The notes under the pieces are model-generated. The model had not been told where the DNA came from. It saw only the letters and a list, made by a program, of their open reading frames with translations, and searched no databases. Source: Thuidium tamariscinum (taxonomy: Eukaryota > Streptophyta > Bryopsida > Hypnales > Thuidiaceae). Taken from it: DNA of 64,000 nucleotides. Location of the stretch: contig OX344752.2 in NCBI GenBank assembly GCA_947034885.2, positions 11,656,001-11,720,000 of the forward strand, in the 5' to 3' direction. The translations under genes and the position numbers were made by a program. This document shows, one piece after another, positions 48,487 through 59,023 of this stretch (within the stretch, counting starts at the first letter, position 1; every line of letters begins with the position of its first letter).

Positions 48487-49727
48487 AGTTTTAAGAAAAT
48501 AGAATAATGGAAAGAAAATTCTCATTCAATTTTTAAATATTTTCTACAAGAAAAGATACTTTTTCTATTGATTATAAATGTTGTTGTTTTAATGTATATA
48601 GCATACTATAGTTCCTTTTCTTTATACAAATTTCAAACCATAATGTTTGTCTTTTTTGAGTGTTAACTAAAGAAACACTTATAGTCTTTATTGAAATATA
48701 TAAATGTTTGATTTCATTCCAAATTTTCTACTATGAACCAAAGGAACCATAAATCACAAAATATTGTAGATAGCAAAAAATATATTGGTGACTAGGTTGA
48801 TATGTTGATTTGTTCTCAACATGTAGCTAGTAAAACTCAATCAATTAAACAAGGACTCTTAACACATCAACACTTCATAGCTAACCACTTTATCCATGCA
48901 TCTTAATAGTCTATAATAGACTCTGCTACAAAATGAATCATTGCGCTTTGATTTGTGCTTTAAGTCTAAAGAGTTTAAAGACATCATTAATAAATGACTT
49001 AATATTGTAATGAGTTAAAAATTCGTACACACAGAGATATGCTAGTTGGAATTGTAAACACAATGGGCCACAATTTGGTCATATCAAAATATCTTCTAAT
49101 ATAATCCACATTTCACTAGGACAAAACGAACATAGATTGAAATGAATTTTAGTTTCTTTCAACACAATTTACTTGTTAGCAATTATACATATTTAATGCA
49201 AATCCATTTCATCCCAAGGTGGATTTGTACTAGTAATAGAAAGAATAAAATGTTCAAACTTGGTGAATTTTTAAGTTTGCAAATGGGATATGAATTATAT
49301 CAACAAAACTTGGAAGTGGTAATTTAACCATTAAAGTTCTTTCATATTTAGAAGCCTAAAACTACTTCAAAATACCCGTCTTAAAACAAGGTCAATGTAT
49401 TCATTAATATTTATTTTTTAACAAATACAACCAAAAGATCCTTTGGTTAATGTATCAGAGTGTATTGATCCAAAATTTTAGAGTGAGTATCCCCATTGAT
49501 TGCAAATTCAATGTGCCTAAATTTCAAAATGTAGACTTTTCTAGTCCTTCTAAAAGGTGAAGCTTGTCTTTCAACATTTTTAGAAAAAAAGAATATGTCC
49601 TATAGCTTGTGAATTTTAGTCAATATGTTGAAAAATAGATTGATAATCTCTATAGAAAAAAATACAACCAAAAATAAATTTCTATCCATCTTAAAAAAAT
49701 TGTAAAGTAGAAGGTGGTATTGAATGA
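48487..49727. other. AT-rich intergenic DNA, no gene
   Basis: No supported feature. Confidence 0.45.
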
Positions 49728-49730
49728 AAG

Positions 49731-50000
49731 CACTATGAGAAACCCTTGTCTTTGGTGACAAGCCCTAATTTTTTATAATAGATTTTAGGTGATATCAATG
49801 CTGACAACTCAAAAACTTTATGTCAATAAAAATGTCCAATGTAACATCAATGTTAACATAAAAACATTGGACTATCAACATTGATGTTACATTGGACATT
49901 TTTGTTGACATAAATTTTTTGGGTTGTAAGCATTGACATCACCTAAAATCCGTCATAAAAAATTAGGGCTTGCCACCCAATATAGGGGTTTCTTGTAGTG
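49731..50000. mobile_element. 270-bp CACTA-type hairpin MITE
   Basis: Begins CACTATGAGAAACCC and ends GGGTTTCTTGTAGTG; the latter is the inverse of the classic CACTACAAGAAA terminus. The target duplication AAG is on both sides (49,728-49,730 and 50,001-50,003). The two halves are inverted copies over nearly the full length (for example ATGTCCAATGTAACATCAATG against its inverse), so it folds into one long hairpin. No coding. Confidence 0.9.
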
Positions 50001-50003
50001 AAG

Positions 50004-50860
50004 AAAAAACTAATCTACTAATAAATTTTACAAGGAATTGAAAATTAATAATTTCAATGGTAAGAATGTTCTAGTAAACACTTAGTATCCTTTAATCTTT
50101 GATTTGGGAAATTTTCAAAATTGAGAGGAAAAAACAACTTTATATGTTTTTCCTACTTTCATTGCTCACAAAATAAACCTCCTCATAACTTTTGCATCAT
50201 TATTTGGAATTGAATGGTTCAAATGTTTTTGAATAGCTATGAATCTATACAATCACTCAAAATGAATTTATCTTCTATTAAGATATCTTTTTTCTACTTG
50301 GTTTGACATCGAAATTAAAAAAAGTCTTCTAATAATTGCAATATTTATTGGAATGACATGAGAAAAAGCTTCACAAATAGATATTGACAAGTAGCATCCA
50401 TCCTAAGAGATTCATGCAAAAATTACAATTTATGAAGTCAACAAGGTCTATTCAATTTTCCAGAAAGATCAAAGTAGGCTTGTTGGACCTTTAGGAGTAA
50501 AACTAAGTTCACTAAAAAAATTGATCCCTCCAAGAAAAAATAAAAGTTTGAAAAGTAGAGATTAAATCTAAAGCCATAATAATGCAATGGTACAAAAAAT
50601 TCTCAAATTGTCAACAAAAGAAATGGAACATTATAAATTAGTTGCATTAAGAATCTTCAAGTTTGGAAATTGCTCTCACAAAAACTTAAACATCTTATTC
50701 ACATATGCTCATATAATTTCCTTGCATCCTCAAGTTGTAAATCAATTCTTAAGATCCAAAAAGTGAACACATCTAGTGTAGTTATGTTGGCAACAAATTA
50801 CAAATTTATTGTTAGATTTAGATTTAAGGAGGCAAGGTCAGAACTAGATGGACAAAGAGC
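50004..50860. other. AT-rich intergenic DNA, no gene
   Basis: No supported feature. Confidence 0.45.
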
Positions 50861-50865
50861 ACCAG

Positions 50866-52505
50866 ATGTTAAATACCCTCTTTAGAATAAAATGCGGGCC
50901 TCCATAGCAGAGGGCTCTTCTCGGGCTACCTTGCCAAACCATAGCTTCTAGTGAGTTCTTCCCTTCCTTCTTGCCTCATCCTCCTTCTCTAGCTCCTATT
51001 TTCTCCCACAACTATGAATTTGAAGGAAATGATTGCATTTTGAAGCATGATCCACATGATAACTCTAAGTTTTAAAGCGTAGTTTTTTTAGTGTAGTTTT
51101 GTGAGGCTTTTAGGGTTTGTACATAGATTTTAGTTGCTTGTCTCTTAAAGCATAAATTTTAGAAAACGGAAACCACATCTCAATTTTAGGGTTTAGGCTC
51201 AAAAATGAAGCCAAAAGCAACAAGATTTTTGAGCGAAGGTTTTTAAAAGGCAAAGAATCTTGTAGTACTTACTATTGTGTTTACATTAGTTGAGGTGTTA
51301 AAATTTGCACTTGATTCTTCAAATAGTGGCCATTGGTGTTCCTTTATAGTTCAACCTTGCCCGCTTGGCTTGAATTTGGTTCCTCTTGTCTAAATTACTC
51401 ATCCCACTAGTTTTTTATTTTTGACATGTAATTATGACATTCTTCAATTGTTGTACAAGGTCCTACAATATTCAAATTTTCTTTCTTAATAGCAAACTAA
51501 TGTACATTTGATTGATCTATATAACTATAAGTTTTTTTATACATTTGTATATTCACAAGATATGTAAGCATAGTAACATGAGTTTGAAAACATAATCTAT
51601 TGATAGGAATATGAGCATTATAATGCTCAAGTCAAAATTCTAACATGTATAATGATAGTACTATCAATTGAGTTCATTCACAAATCAATACAAATATTGT
51701 AATAATGCTTAAAAAGAAATTCAAACATATATAAAAATTTTGTGTGTACTTCTTATATTTGCATTGAAAGAGTTCCATGTGGTTGTAGACCTACTTAAAC
51801 AAGCTCACAATAATTAGTTTTCAAGTTTTGTTTGGTAGTATATTATGGGTGTGATTGCTCTAAATATGTGAAAAAGGACACAACATTCTACAAGAATTGC
51901 CCTAGACTTATTGAAAACAAAAGTTGTATATTGTTTTGGTGTACAATCTTGAATTAAGGTATTGAAAGCTTCCAAAAAAAGACACATAGAGGCATGATTT
52001 CTCAATATAGTTGTAAACGGTTATAACATTCTTGAAGAGCTACTTGAGCATACTTTAAGAAACAAAATTTTCATCTTTTTTTTATGCACAATCTTGAGGT
52101 GTATTAAATACTACAAAGTATAAAAGAATTTGAAGACCAAAAAATTGGTAATATAGTGCACTATGCATTCTTTCTACATCGCATGTAAAATATTGGAATC
52201 TTTTTTTATGTTTGGTTATTGACATTTGTAGAAATGGTGGAAATAGACTAGACTAGGAGAAAGACCCACAAAAAGATTCATATGGCAAATTTGACCAATA
52301 ATGGATTTATATTGATTCTAAAGTACTTGATCTATTTTGCATTTGACTATAACTGTAGAAGGAGACAAAGCTAGAGCGGGAAGATGAGGTGAGAGGGCGG
52401 AAAAAATAGAAAGTAGTGCGCATGGAGCTAAGGCAAGGCAGCTTGGGAGGGGCACATTGCCACGGAGGTCTCCCTTTTATTCCAAGGGAGGTATTTTACA
52501 TCTTC
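50866..52505. mobile_element. About 1.6-kb element with long (about 140 bp) diverged terminal repeats
   Basis: GC-richer ends at 50,866-51,005 and 52,365-52,505 are inverse to each other at about 70-75%: both read TGTnAAATACC, AGAATAAAA, CCTCC, CTnCCTTGCC, TAGCTnC and CTCATC inward. The 1.35-kb interior is AT-rich without an ORF. Long diverged inverted termini fit a non-autonomous Mutator-like element. The boundary bases and target duplication are not certain. Confidence 0.55.
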
Positions 52506-52509
52506 CATG

Positions 52510-52765
52510 GTGAATTGCCTTAGGATAGTTGCAAGAAAGACAATGTGGTTTTTGTAGCATTTTGGTACAATACTTTTTTCTTGGGGAGTACCTTAAAATT
52601 AAAAAAATCATTTTGGAAAATGTAAAAAATAGGTTTAATGTATACACCACTAAGAAGAAGGCACCCCCGTAAGAAAAAGCATAAAAAAAAATTCTAAATA
52701 GGAAAACTTGAAAAGTGAAAATTTCATACTCCACAATACTAAAAGACTCTAAATTGCAAAGTGAG
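52510..52765 (-). repeat. Decayed reverse copy of the 19-bp-TIR element family
   Basis: ATAGTTGCAAGAAAGACAATG, then GTATACACCACTAAGAAG, AAGAAAAAGCATAAAA and AAATTGCAAAGTGAGACA match 10,880-11,420 in order. It is truncated by the next element. Confidence 0.5.
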
Positions 52766-52780
52766 ACATAATATGCGTAG

Positions 52781-53091
52781 ATGGTGAATTTCGTTAAAAC
52801 AACGATATTCCATTAGTTTGACATTTTTGGCAATTCAGACCACGTGGTCTGAAATGTAAAATTGTCATAGATTATTGAAATCTATGTAAGTTATAGATGT
52901 TTGAAATCTATAAATGTACAAGATGTTTTAGACTATACGGTCTAAAATCTAAACGTGTCATAGATTTTGAAAATCTATACTAGTCCCAAATTTCTAAAAA
53001 TCTATGCTTGTCCTAGATGTTCGTTTCTAGTTCAGACCACGCGGTCTGAAAATGGCATTTGGAACACTGCCATTTTAACAAAATTCACCAT
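52781..53091. mobile_element. 311-bp MITE with three internal palindromes
   Basis: Ends ATGGTGAATTTCGTTAAAA and TTTTAACAAAATTCACCAT (one mismatch), with GTAG on both sides (52,777-52,780 and 53,092-53,095). Inside are TTCAGACCACGTGGTCTGAA (perfect), TTTTAGACTATACGGTCTAAAA-like and TTCAGACCACGCGGTCTGAA. Several ATAGATTTnnAAATCTAT words alternate with them. One palindrome has a G-box (CACGTG) at its centre. The family is unassigned. Confidence 0.8.
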
Positions 53092-53099
53092 GTAGTTAT

Positions 53100-53425
53100 A
53101 ATCCATCAATTTGGCTTCTAAAATCTAATCAATTTTTTTCTGAAATGAATTTGTCAAGTGATATTTTCTTCAAGATTCAATTTACTTGAGGCTCAATTTC
53201 AAGTGCCTCTTACTCTAAAAAATCAAGATCTACAATAGACTTTTTTTTGCACAAAACCTTCACTAGAAAAATCATAAAATACTTTTCTTCAAATTAAGTT
53301 TTAATGATGCTTAAAATAGGCTTTGAAATGTATTCACTAAAAGAAATTACCAAAAATAATACTTTGGAAAAAATTTATTTAACTTCAAAATTTAGGTGAC
53401 ACGTAAATATTGTCTTGGACATTTA
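53100..53425 (+). repeat. Third copy of the 47.85-48.49 kb repeat unit
   Basis: CATCAATTTGGCTTCTAAAA, ATTTACTTGAGGCTCAATTTC, GAAAAATCATAAAA, ATTTATTTAACTTCAAA and GGACATTTAGATGATG follow the order of the tandem copies downstream of SPIKE1. Confidence 0.65.
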
Positions 53426-53429
53426 GATG

Positions 53430-54190
53430 ATGAAAGCAAGGTACAATATATATGGGACACTTTTCTTTTTTCTAGTTGTCAGAACTCAACAATCTCCCTA
53501 ACTTTTTGATTTTCACTCTCAAGGTTTTATTAGGGTCTCTTTCATTTTTAGGGTATGTTTCAATACTCTTACATTTGGAGTCCTAGGTTGGTCACCATGG
53601 AAACCATCAAACCTACCATAGACAAGGTCTCCCCTTTTTACACAAAATTTCAAAGATGAACGCCTATACATTAGTCTTATATACAACGACGCTAGCGTGC
53701 GAGCTTGGAGCGGTGAGCCTGTGAGTTGCGAGCGTGGAGCCTGTGAGCCTGTGAGCCTGGAAACCAAAAAAATTGAAATTTTTTTGAAATTTTTTTTTTT
53801 CCCATTTTTTTGGTTGAAAAGTTGGTTTTTTTACGGAAAATAGTGAAAATATGACCTATGACCGTGTCACCTATAACCGTGGTTTAGGTGAAATGTTATA
53901 TTTTTGAGTTGAATTTTTATTCACTAAAGGGTGAGGCCTTTCAAGGTTTAGGGGAAAATTTTCAGCATGTACTTTATCCATTATCTACAAAACTAGCAAG
54001 GGATTTATAAGAAAAAATGTTGTATTCATGCATCTCAATTTAATTCAACAAATTTTTTTGATAAAACATTCTGTGACACTTTGTGAATGCATTAATAGTT
54101 TTGAATACTTCTGTAATACGAGAAAATTCACTCCAAATGGCAATCATAATATATATTTATAAATGCAATTGAAGTACATAAACATATCTA
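53430..54190. other. Region downstream of the transposase, with short GAGCCTGTGAGC repeats
   Basis: No gene recognised. Between about 53,695 and 53,760 a GC-rich patch repeats GTGAGCCT several times. I looked here for a terminal inverted repeat of the adjacent transposon and found none that matches the other side. Confidence 0.4.
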
Positions 54191-54197
54191 GCCATGC

Positions 54198-57100
54198 CTA
54201 TTCTGGAATTGCAATAATTCCCGCTCGGAGTAGAAGTAGCTTCAACTCATTGAAGCTATAACTTGGTGCACGAATGAATTTGTCTTTGTGGACATCCATC
54301 TTGCAAAAGTACCTATACAAATAGTACAAGTGCTTGCAATTCACGTACTGTTGACGACCACCAATAGCTGAAACAGCCATGTTCACAAAATCTGGACATG
54401 TGCACGTTGGGAACATTCCTAGTGTAACTCGATATGCATTCCTGTTAGAATCTGACCCTGTCTCAAGTACCACAATTGCACCAAGTCCAGGAAAAGGGAG
54501 TAATGTGACCTCCAAAATTTGTCCTCTGACATTCCCTGCACTTTCCCATTTATTCAGTTGTTCTGTAGTTGGTGCATTTACCATCCTTCGAATGGTTCGA
54601 TTGTTCCTGACTGTAGGATACGTGTCCGGGTTCTTTGGTGAAGGTTCGTCATAGAAAACAGTGGTGAAAATCTTTGACATGCTGAACAATCGCCGTGGTG
54701 ATAATGTTGGACGTACTTGGAGGTGGAATCCCGCATGCTGCAAGAGCAAAGTCTCTTCACGGTTGAGATTGGTTCCACTCAAAACAGGCCATACCTCCGG
54801 GACTTGTGGCCAATCAATTACCCACTTCCGCTTTGTACCTTTCACACATCGTTCAATGTCGTCCCAACAAAACCAGAAATCTGCCACAACCTCTCGCTTA
54901 CTACCATATTCCTCTTTTCATCCACGATAGGTAGGAGCTGGAGTTCCCTTCTTTCCTCTTGCAATTTTTGACGTGCACTTTATGCTGGATCTCTGTTGTT
55001 GAGCTTGACATCTTGCATTGGATTTGTGGCTAATCCTTGCTATATGCCACTTTGATATGTCGCAGTCACTTTCAAATGCAATCGTAACATGCCCTACAGT
55101 AGAATCTTCTAATTCTTTACCCTTATTTTGCAAAGAAGGTGAAGAAGTTGTTGTGGACCTTGTTCGAACACGGGGTTGAGAAAAGTTCACTTTGTCCGGT
55201 CTATGTGAATCTCCTGCATCGCCAATGGGTACATCCAACTTCCTCTTCATACTCCCAAATATTTCTTCTCCCTCTAAGTGCGGTACTCTAGTTCCAACAC
55301 CTTCTGAACCAGGCAATTCATTCAAAGCATCTGCAATTTTTTTGGGATCCCCGCTCCTTCTAGCAGCTCTGAGCTTCAACTCACCCTTAGACGGCCCTGA
55401 TCCTGATGCATGACCTCTCAAATAGGCACGATAGTTTGTCATTTGCATCCAAGCACGGATACTATCATCACATGTTGCATCAAACAAGTTGTTCCCTCGC
55501 TTTCCAGACATTTGTAGCCACTTGTTATGCACCGTTTCAGATAGATTGCACGATGGTAAGTCCAACATCTCTTCAAGATTCAGCTTCTACAAATGAACAA
55601 AAATTTCCAAAATAGTTAGAAATTTATAGTCCAAAGACAACAAACTTCTAGATTGTAATATTAGGGTCACTATTGAATACACATTTCAATAGTAATTACG
55701 ACTTCCAAGGACTTCTCATTGTAGAAAGATATATCCGTATTGAATTACTAAAAATCAGACTAATCCCAAAAAAATCTAGTCTACATAGACAAATATATTT
55801 GAATTGCATACCTACTGATGTTCATTTTTTGAGGTCACGAATAAAATTGAGGGGGTCATGCTGATACTCGGATGAGAACCGTCGGATCCGAGGCATGTAG
55901 ATCGAGTATTACCCGGACCCCCTTATTTTCCATATCTTGAAGTATAAAATTTTAAAAAAATTTTAAAAAAAAATCGAAAAAAAAATTACACTTCCACTTC
56001 AACAGAAATCAGATTTCACATTGAAGTGAATTTTGTATTAGAGAATGTAAATTCAAACTTCAAATTGGTATACAAATTGCAATTATTGATTAAACATACC
56101 ATGTCCATGAAGCCTCCCCATTGCCGGTAACGAAAATGCCAAAAAGCTAGCCAATGGTCCAAGTGATGAAGTGCATCTTCATTGGCAGCTCCAGATGATA
56201 GCCACCATGACCGGATGGCTAGGTACCGTATCTCTGCTTGGTCCATATTCTTGGAGTCCTTGTACTGCTTGCACAATGAAATGTGTTGTTGATGGAATGC
56301 TTCTTTGATGTACTTCTGTGTATGCTTATGGAGAGAGGTACTCCAATGCAACAAACATGTTCTTTCTCGATTCTCCATGGCAACATTGGCAGAACCGCTT
56401 CCGTACACAATGCGTACCGCATTCCAATTGGCCATGGCACTATCCGCCATAAATCCCTTGAAGTTTGGATTAGTCACCCCATGTGAATGTATTACCATAT
56501 TCAAGCTTCTCCAGAACTGTACTTGAATCTCGGTGTCTTCGGATTGCATATCGCATATTGCAATGGTCATCACCTTTTTGTACTGAGTATCATACACGTG
56601 GTAAGCCATTGTGGTCCAGTCCTCCACGCGCTTCACGTGGTCAAACATCAACCAAGCATTCTGAAGATCACCTCCTTCTTGCATGCGCTTCACGAGGTCC
56701 ACCCCACTCCCTGGGCCTTCAGTAAGCATCTTGAAGATGTATACCTTCTCCTTCCCTTGCCCAGGGAAGACACTGTCGTGTATGAATTCGAACTTGGACT
56801 CTCTCTTCATAGTCATAATGTTGTCGATCACTCCTCCTCGGTTGTTAGAACGGAAAGAAGAAATAACATTGCGAATACTTGGGCTACTTAGGTATTGAAA
56901 GCGATCCATCACCTCCTCCATCTCTTCCTCCCTCAACATCTTTTTCTCGCCCTCTCCATTGTGGAACAAGTAGCTCGTTAAGAACTCTTTACTAGCAGAA
57001 AGAGCAATAGCAGAGTTCGTGGCCATGGGTGTCTTTTCCACTTGCTCTGCTATAAGTCCGCAAATTTTTTCCGCGGAATCCCTATACATCCCCTTAGCAA

Positions 57101-58259
57101 CAGGGTGCTCGTGCTTTCCAAAGTGAATTGCAGCCCTACTGAGTTCTAGGTTATCAGCATATACATAGTATATCCTAGCCTTGCATTCGCTAAGACATGA
57201 AGGTGAAGTTTTGCAGACTTTGCATACTAGAGTTGAGTCTGCTGGTGGACACTCTGCAGGACTAAAAGGAAACACAGTATAACCAGTCCACTCTGTTTCA
57301 TTTTTCTTAGAAACCCTCTTCAAATAATCACAATTCGGATTTTCATAAACAAGATGGCCAGCACAATACGACTTACGAAATTTTAAGTTGTCAGAGTTGT
57401 GGATGTTTGTGGTCATGAGCTTGCACCACGGATGTCCGTCGTACCGCTTGTCCATTCCCTCCAAGTTTCGGGCACCTATCGAGGAAGAAGATGAGCGACA
57501 CGGGGGCAGTTCAAAGATGACATCTCCATCAAATACTGCTGGAAGGTATGGAACTTGAAGGTGCTTCAGAGTATCCAGATTCATTGTTGACAGTTCATTG
57601 CGAGACCGGCGCATTGTAGCGAGTCTCTTCAAACATTCCATAATGCTTTCTCTCCCTGCTACATACGGGTGTACAAGAGGAAGTGGAAGTGACGAAGTTG
57701 AGGGACTTCTAGATGGAGCATCGGGAAATGATTCTACTCTTTCCATCTTGCACGATTCGAGGGAAACAAAAGAATGAGGCTTTTTGGACTCGCAATCTAC
57801 AGGCTCTCCTTCGGAATCGGAAGACAACTCTATGATAGTATCTAATCTCTCTACTTTCACCTTACGAAGTACCGTACACATCTCATTCATTGGCAGAGCA
57901 TGTAGAGGTGGGCTAAGTGCAAGGGCATGTGGTGGTTTTGGCATATCTACAGTGGAATTGTCTGATTGGCGATTGAGGATTTCAGTAGATGCACTCATTG
58001 CAGACAATGGAAGCCCATATGCTCTATAGTTTCCTGGAGGAAGGTACCAGCAACGTGTTCCATCTTCTATAGACATGTCAATAGGGACAGACTGATAAAC
58101 TTCACCTGATTCTGATATTTTTTCTTCCTCAACATATACAGAGCATTCTAAGAACTTAAATCGAACGTGGAGAAGGTGGCTCGCCACTCTAGCACATCTA
58201 CCATCTACTACCGGAAATACAATAGGAACCGCATACCCCTCTACTCGAATGGAAGCCAT
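54198..58259 (-). CDS. MULE-type transposase with SWIM finger, one in-frame stop
   Basis: Two exons: 58,259-56,100 and 55,586-54,198 (donor ATG|GTATGT, acceptor TTTGTAG|AAG), in phase 0, 1,182 residues if one TGA at 54,918-54,920 is ignored, 942 if it stops translation. ATG at 58,259 is the first true start. Residues about 142-150 read IIELSSDSE, a SUMO-interaction-like motif. Residues about 278-385 have spaced Cys (CKLM, CAGH, CKVCK) and GKHEHP, like WRKY-GCM1 zinc fingers. Residues 530-640 have FDHVKRVEDW, CDMQSEDTE, FMADSAMANW and CLLHW, placed like the DDE core of MULEs. Residues about 1,113-1,142 have CTCPDF and CKHLYYLYRY, a SWIM finger. It would cut and move Mutator-like elements. Transcribed away from the ParB-like gene. 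Could be a domesticated relative. Confidence 0.75.
54918..54920 (-). other. In-frame TGA in transposase exon 2
   Basis: The codon follows TYRG and is followed in the same frame by KEEYGSKREVVADFW and then the SWIM region. No frameshift is involved. A CGA-to-TGA or TGG-to-TGA change would explain it. Alternatively, a second intron could remove it (for example ending at GTGGCAG|ATTTC), but no equally good donor is clear. Confidence 0.8.
55587..56099 (-). other. Intron of the transposase gene carrying a palindrome
   Basis: 513-bp intron between the two transposase exons. Positions 55,851-55,922 form an imperfect palindrome of 72 bp with GGATCC at the exact centre and GGGGGTC/GGACCCCC-type ends. 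It belongs to the family seen in the large intron at 60.7-62.0 kb. Confidence 0.7.
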
Positions 58260-59023
58260 CGTGGAACCTTGCAAAGGGATTGAAGAAGAAACAAAAGACA
58301 ATGAAATCTACATAGCTAATCAGGTAAGACGGAATACAACTACCACTTCATTTGAGCTTTACCATGTTCTCTCTTTCTCTGATATGTATTCACTATTCCT
58401 ATATTAATGTCCGCCGAATTTTTTAAAAATTTCAATAATTGCCATCCTCTTGATACGGCTCAAAGCAGTATATATACTTAGTAAAATGTACTAGCTGAAT
58501 ACAAAAACATTCCTAATTAGCATAAGCACTTCTAAGTGATGAAAAATTCATTGAAGAAATACACGCACATGTGAATAATTGCAGACAAGTACATTGAAAA
58601 TGGCGTCTACAATCCGATTAATTAGTTTGTGTTTTTCAAATTTCGTAGATTGCATAGCGCCGGCGGAATCCCACAACATTATCACTTGGAGAACTGACAG
58701 GACAGAACCTCTAGAAGCTGACAAGGAAGCACATTCAAATTGTTGCGGTGTGGTGATTTAAAGAAACTGACAGCGAAAAGACGGCCACTACCTCATCGTA
58801 CAATTGAATTTTGCCGGCGCGCCTATAGCTAAGTTACTTCACACATGTGACACGGTACTCCCACACTCCTCCATTGAAGTCACCCTAACATGGCGTCTTC
58901 ACTAGAACTCTCCACTATGCCATAAGAGGGAAGCACCACCAAGCTTCTTCACAGTTCTTTTTCGACTTCTGTTTACCACTTGCGTGAGAGACTGATAGGT
59001 ATCAAGTCTTTTCTTCTTACTTC
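58260..59023. promoter_or_regulatory. Divergent intergenic region between transposase and plus-strand gene
   Basis: 764 bp between the transposase start (minus) and the first plausible plus-strand ATG at 59,024. It is moderately AT-rich and contains no ORF that looks conserved. It presumably holds both promoters; no individual elements can be supported. Confidence 0.4.

Noticed and set aside
56283-56898. Plus-strand frames opposite the transposase
   Set aside because: Antisense shadows of a conserved coding exon.
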